Assembly: GCA_902772615.1 (NCBI GenBank)
Contig: CACYBC010000139.1
Location: 1-14,870 of the forward strand
DNA length: 14,870 bases
From: an uncultured Ruminococcus sp.
Lineage (GTDB): Bacteria > Bacillota > Clostridia > Oscillospirales > Ruminococcaceae
Reading direction: 5' to 3'
Shown here: piece by piece, positions 14,567-14,870 of the stretch
How the letters are laid out: each line of letters starts with the position of its first letter
Position numbering within the stretch: the stretch's first letter is position 1
Position numbers and translations under genes: made by a program
Notes under the pieces: model-generated
What the model was told of the DNA's origin: nothing
What the model saw: the letters and a program-made list of their open reading frames with translations, nothing else
The model's database searches: none

Positions 14567-14741
14567 TCGACGAAACAGACAGAGTTGACCGATCCTTGGA
14601 GGATACTTTTAGGCACTGTTCACTTTTGTTTCAGAATAAAGACAGAGTATTTGTCGTGAGTGCGTTTCAGGGCTCCTGGATAATGCTGTATATATCCACA
14701 TATCAGGCGAATACTGTCGAACATCTCCGCTGAGGAGACAA
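14567..14741. other. Upstream region with no gene recognised
   Basis: Between the pur promoter and the IS-like end I see no ORF with a ribosome binding site. There is an 8-bp direct repeat GACAGAGT (14578-14585 and 14641-14648). There is also a small 5-bp hairpin (TCTCC/GGAGA, 14723-14738) touching the presumed element boundary. No known riboswitch or clear regulator site was found. Confidence 0.5.
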
Positions 14742-14870
14742 GTCAACTACTCATGACTAAAGTCACGAGCTTGTACCAGCCCGGTGGTTCTCGGCTGTAT
14801 GCCTCCCACTTTTGTCTTAACCGTTAGACTTTATCCTGTCAGATACTCTCTGACAGACTGGCGGTACATC
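14742..14870 (-). mobile_element. Right end of an IS200/IS605-type element with omega RNA-like region (partial)
   Basis: Read on the minus strand, the region ends in a 20-nt hairpin (plus-strand 14750-14769, CTCATGACT / AGTCACGAG with one mismatch and an AA loop) followed by AGTAGTTGAC. That is the layout I remember for right ends of tnpB-carrying IS200/IS605 elements. Just inside are an 8-bp hairpin (14836-14856, CTGTCAGA / TCTGACAG) and a CAGCC/GGCTG pairing, which would fit the structured omega RNA (reRNA) that overlaps tnpB ends. No TnpB protein is visible, so the coding part would be beyond the right edge or lost. The assignment rests on memory of the motif and needs a search. Confidence 0.5.

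Noticed and set aside
14711..14730. PurR-box-like CGAACAT
   Set aside because: Only one half-match, with no partner in inverted orientation at the usual spacing, and about 150 bp upstream of the -35.
1..14870. CRISPR arrays, tRNA or rRNA genes, integrase attachment sites
   Set aside because: No regularly spaced repeats, no cloverleaf and no rRNA-like stretches seen on either strand.

Overview
The window looks like chromosomal DNA from an anaerobic member of the Bacillota, most likely class Clostridia. The reasons are strong AGGAGG-type ribosome binding sites, extended -10 promoters, a ferredoxin-linked 2-oxoacid oxidoreductase coupled to a phosphotransacylase and kinase of the Ptb/Buk type, and a clostridial-style purine operon with a single fused PurL. 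GC content is moderate, near one half. I cannot place it to genus.

Region 1 (about 1-4565, minus strand) is a four-gene operon, iorA-iorB-ptb-buk, with gaps or overlaps of only a few bases. IorAB would oxidise a 2-oxoacid, probably aryl or branched-chain and derived from an amino acid, to an acyl-CoA while reducing ferredoxin. Ptb and Buk would then turn the acyl-CoA into a free acid plus ATP. A perfect 15-bp hairpin without a U-tract lies beyond buk.

Region 2 (about 4566-4980) is intergenic. It holds a 10-bp-arm dyad between two divergent promoters, a 61-residue two-helix membrane protein on the plus strand, and an 18-bp bidirectional terminator shared with the end of the purine operon.

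Region 3 (4991-14566, minus strand) is the operon purE-purC-purF-purM-purN-purD-purL. It encodes IMP-pathway steps from PRPP to SAICAR except purK; purB and purH are absent too. PurF lacks the glutaminase nucleophile and its neighbouring active-site residues, but keeps the PRPP loop and the four Fe-S cysteines. The operon has a clear sigma-70 promoter and a roughly 180-nt leader. In that leader I find a 43-codon ORF with an excellent ribosome binding site whose stop codon lies in the loop of an intrinsic terminator just before purE. This looks like translation-dependent attenuation and is the best candidate for an undescribed system in the window.

Region 4 (about 14742-14870) resembles the right end and guide-RNA (omega RNA) region of an IS200/IS605-type element whose body would lie beyond the right edge.
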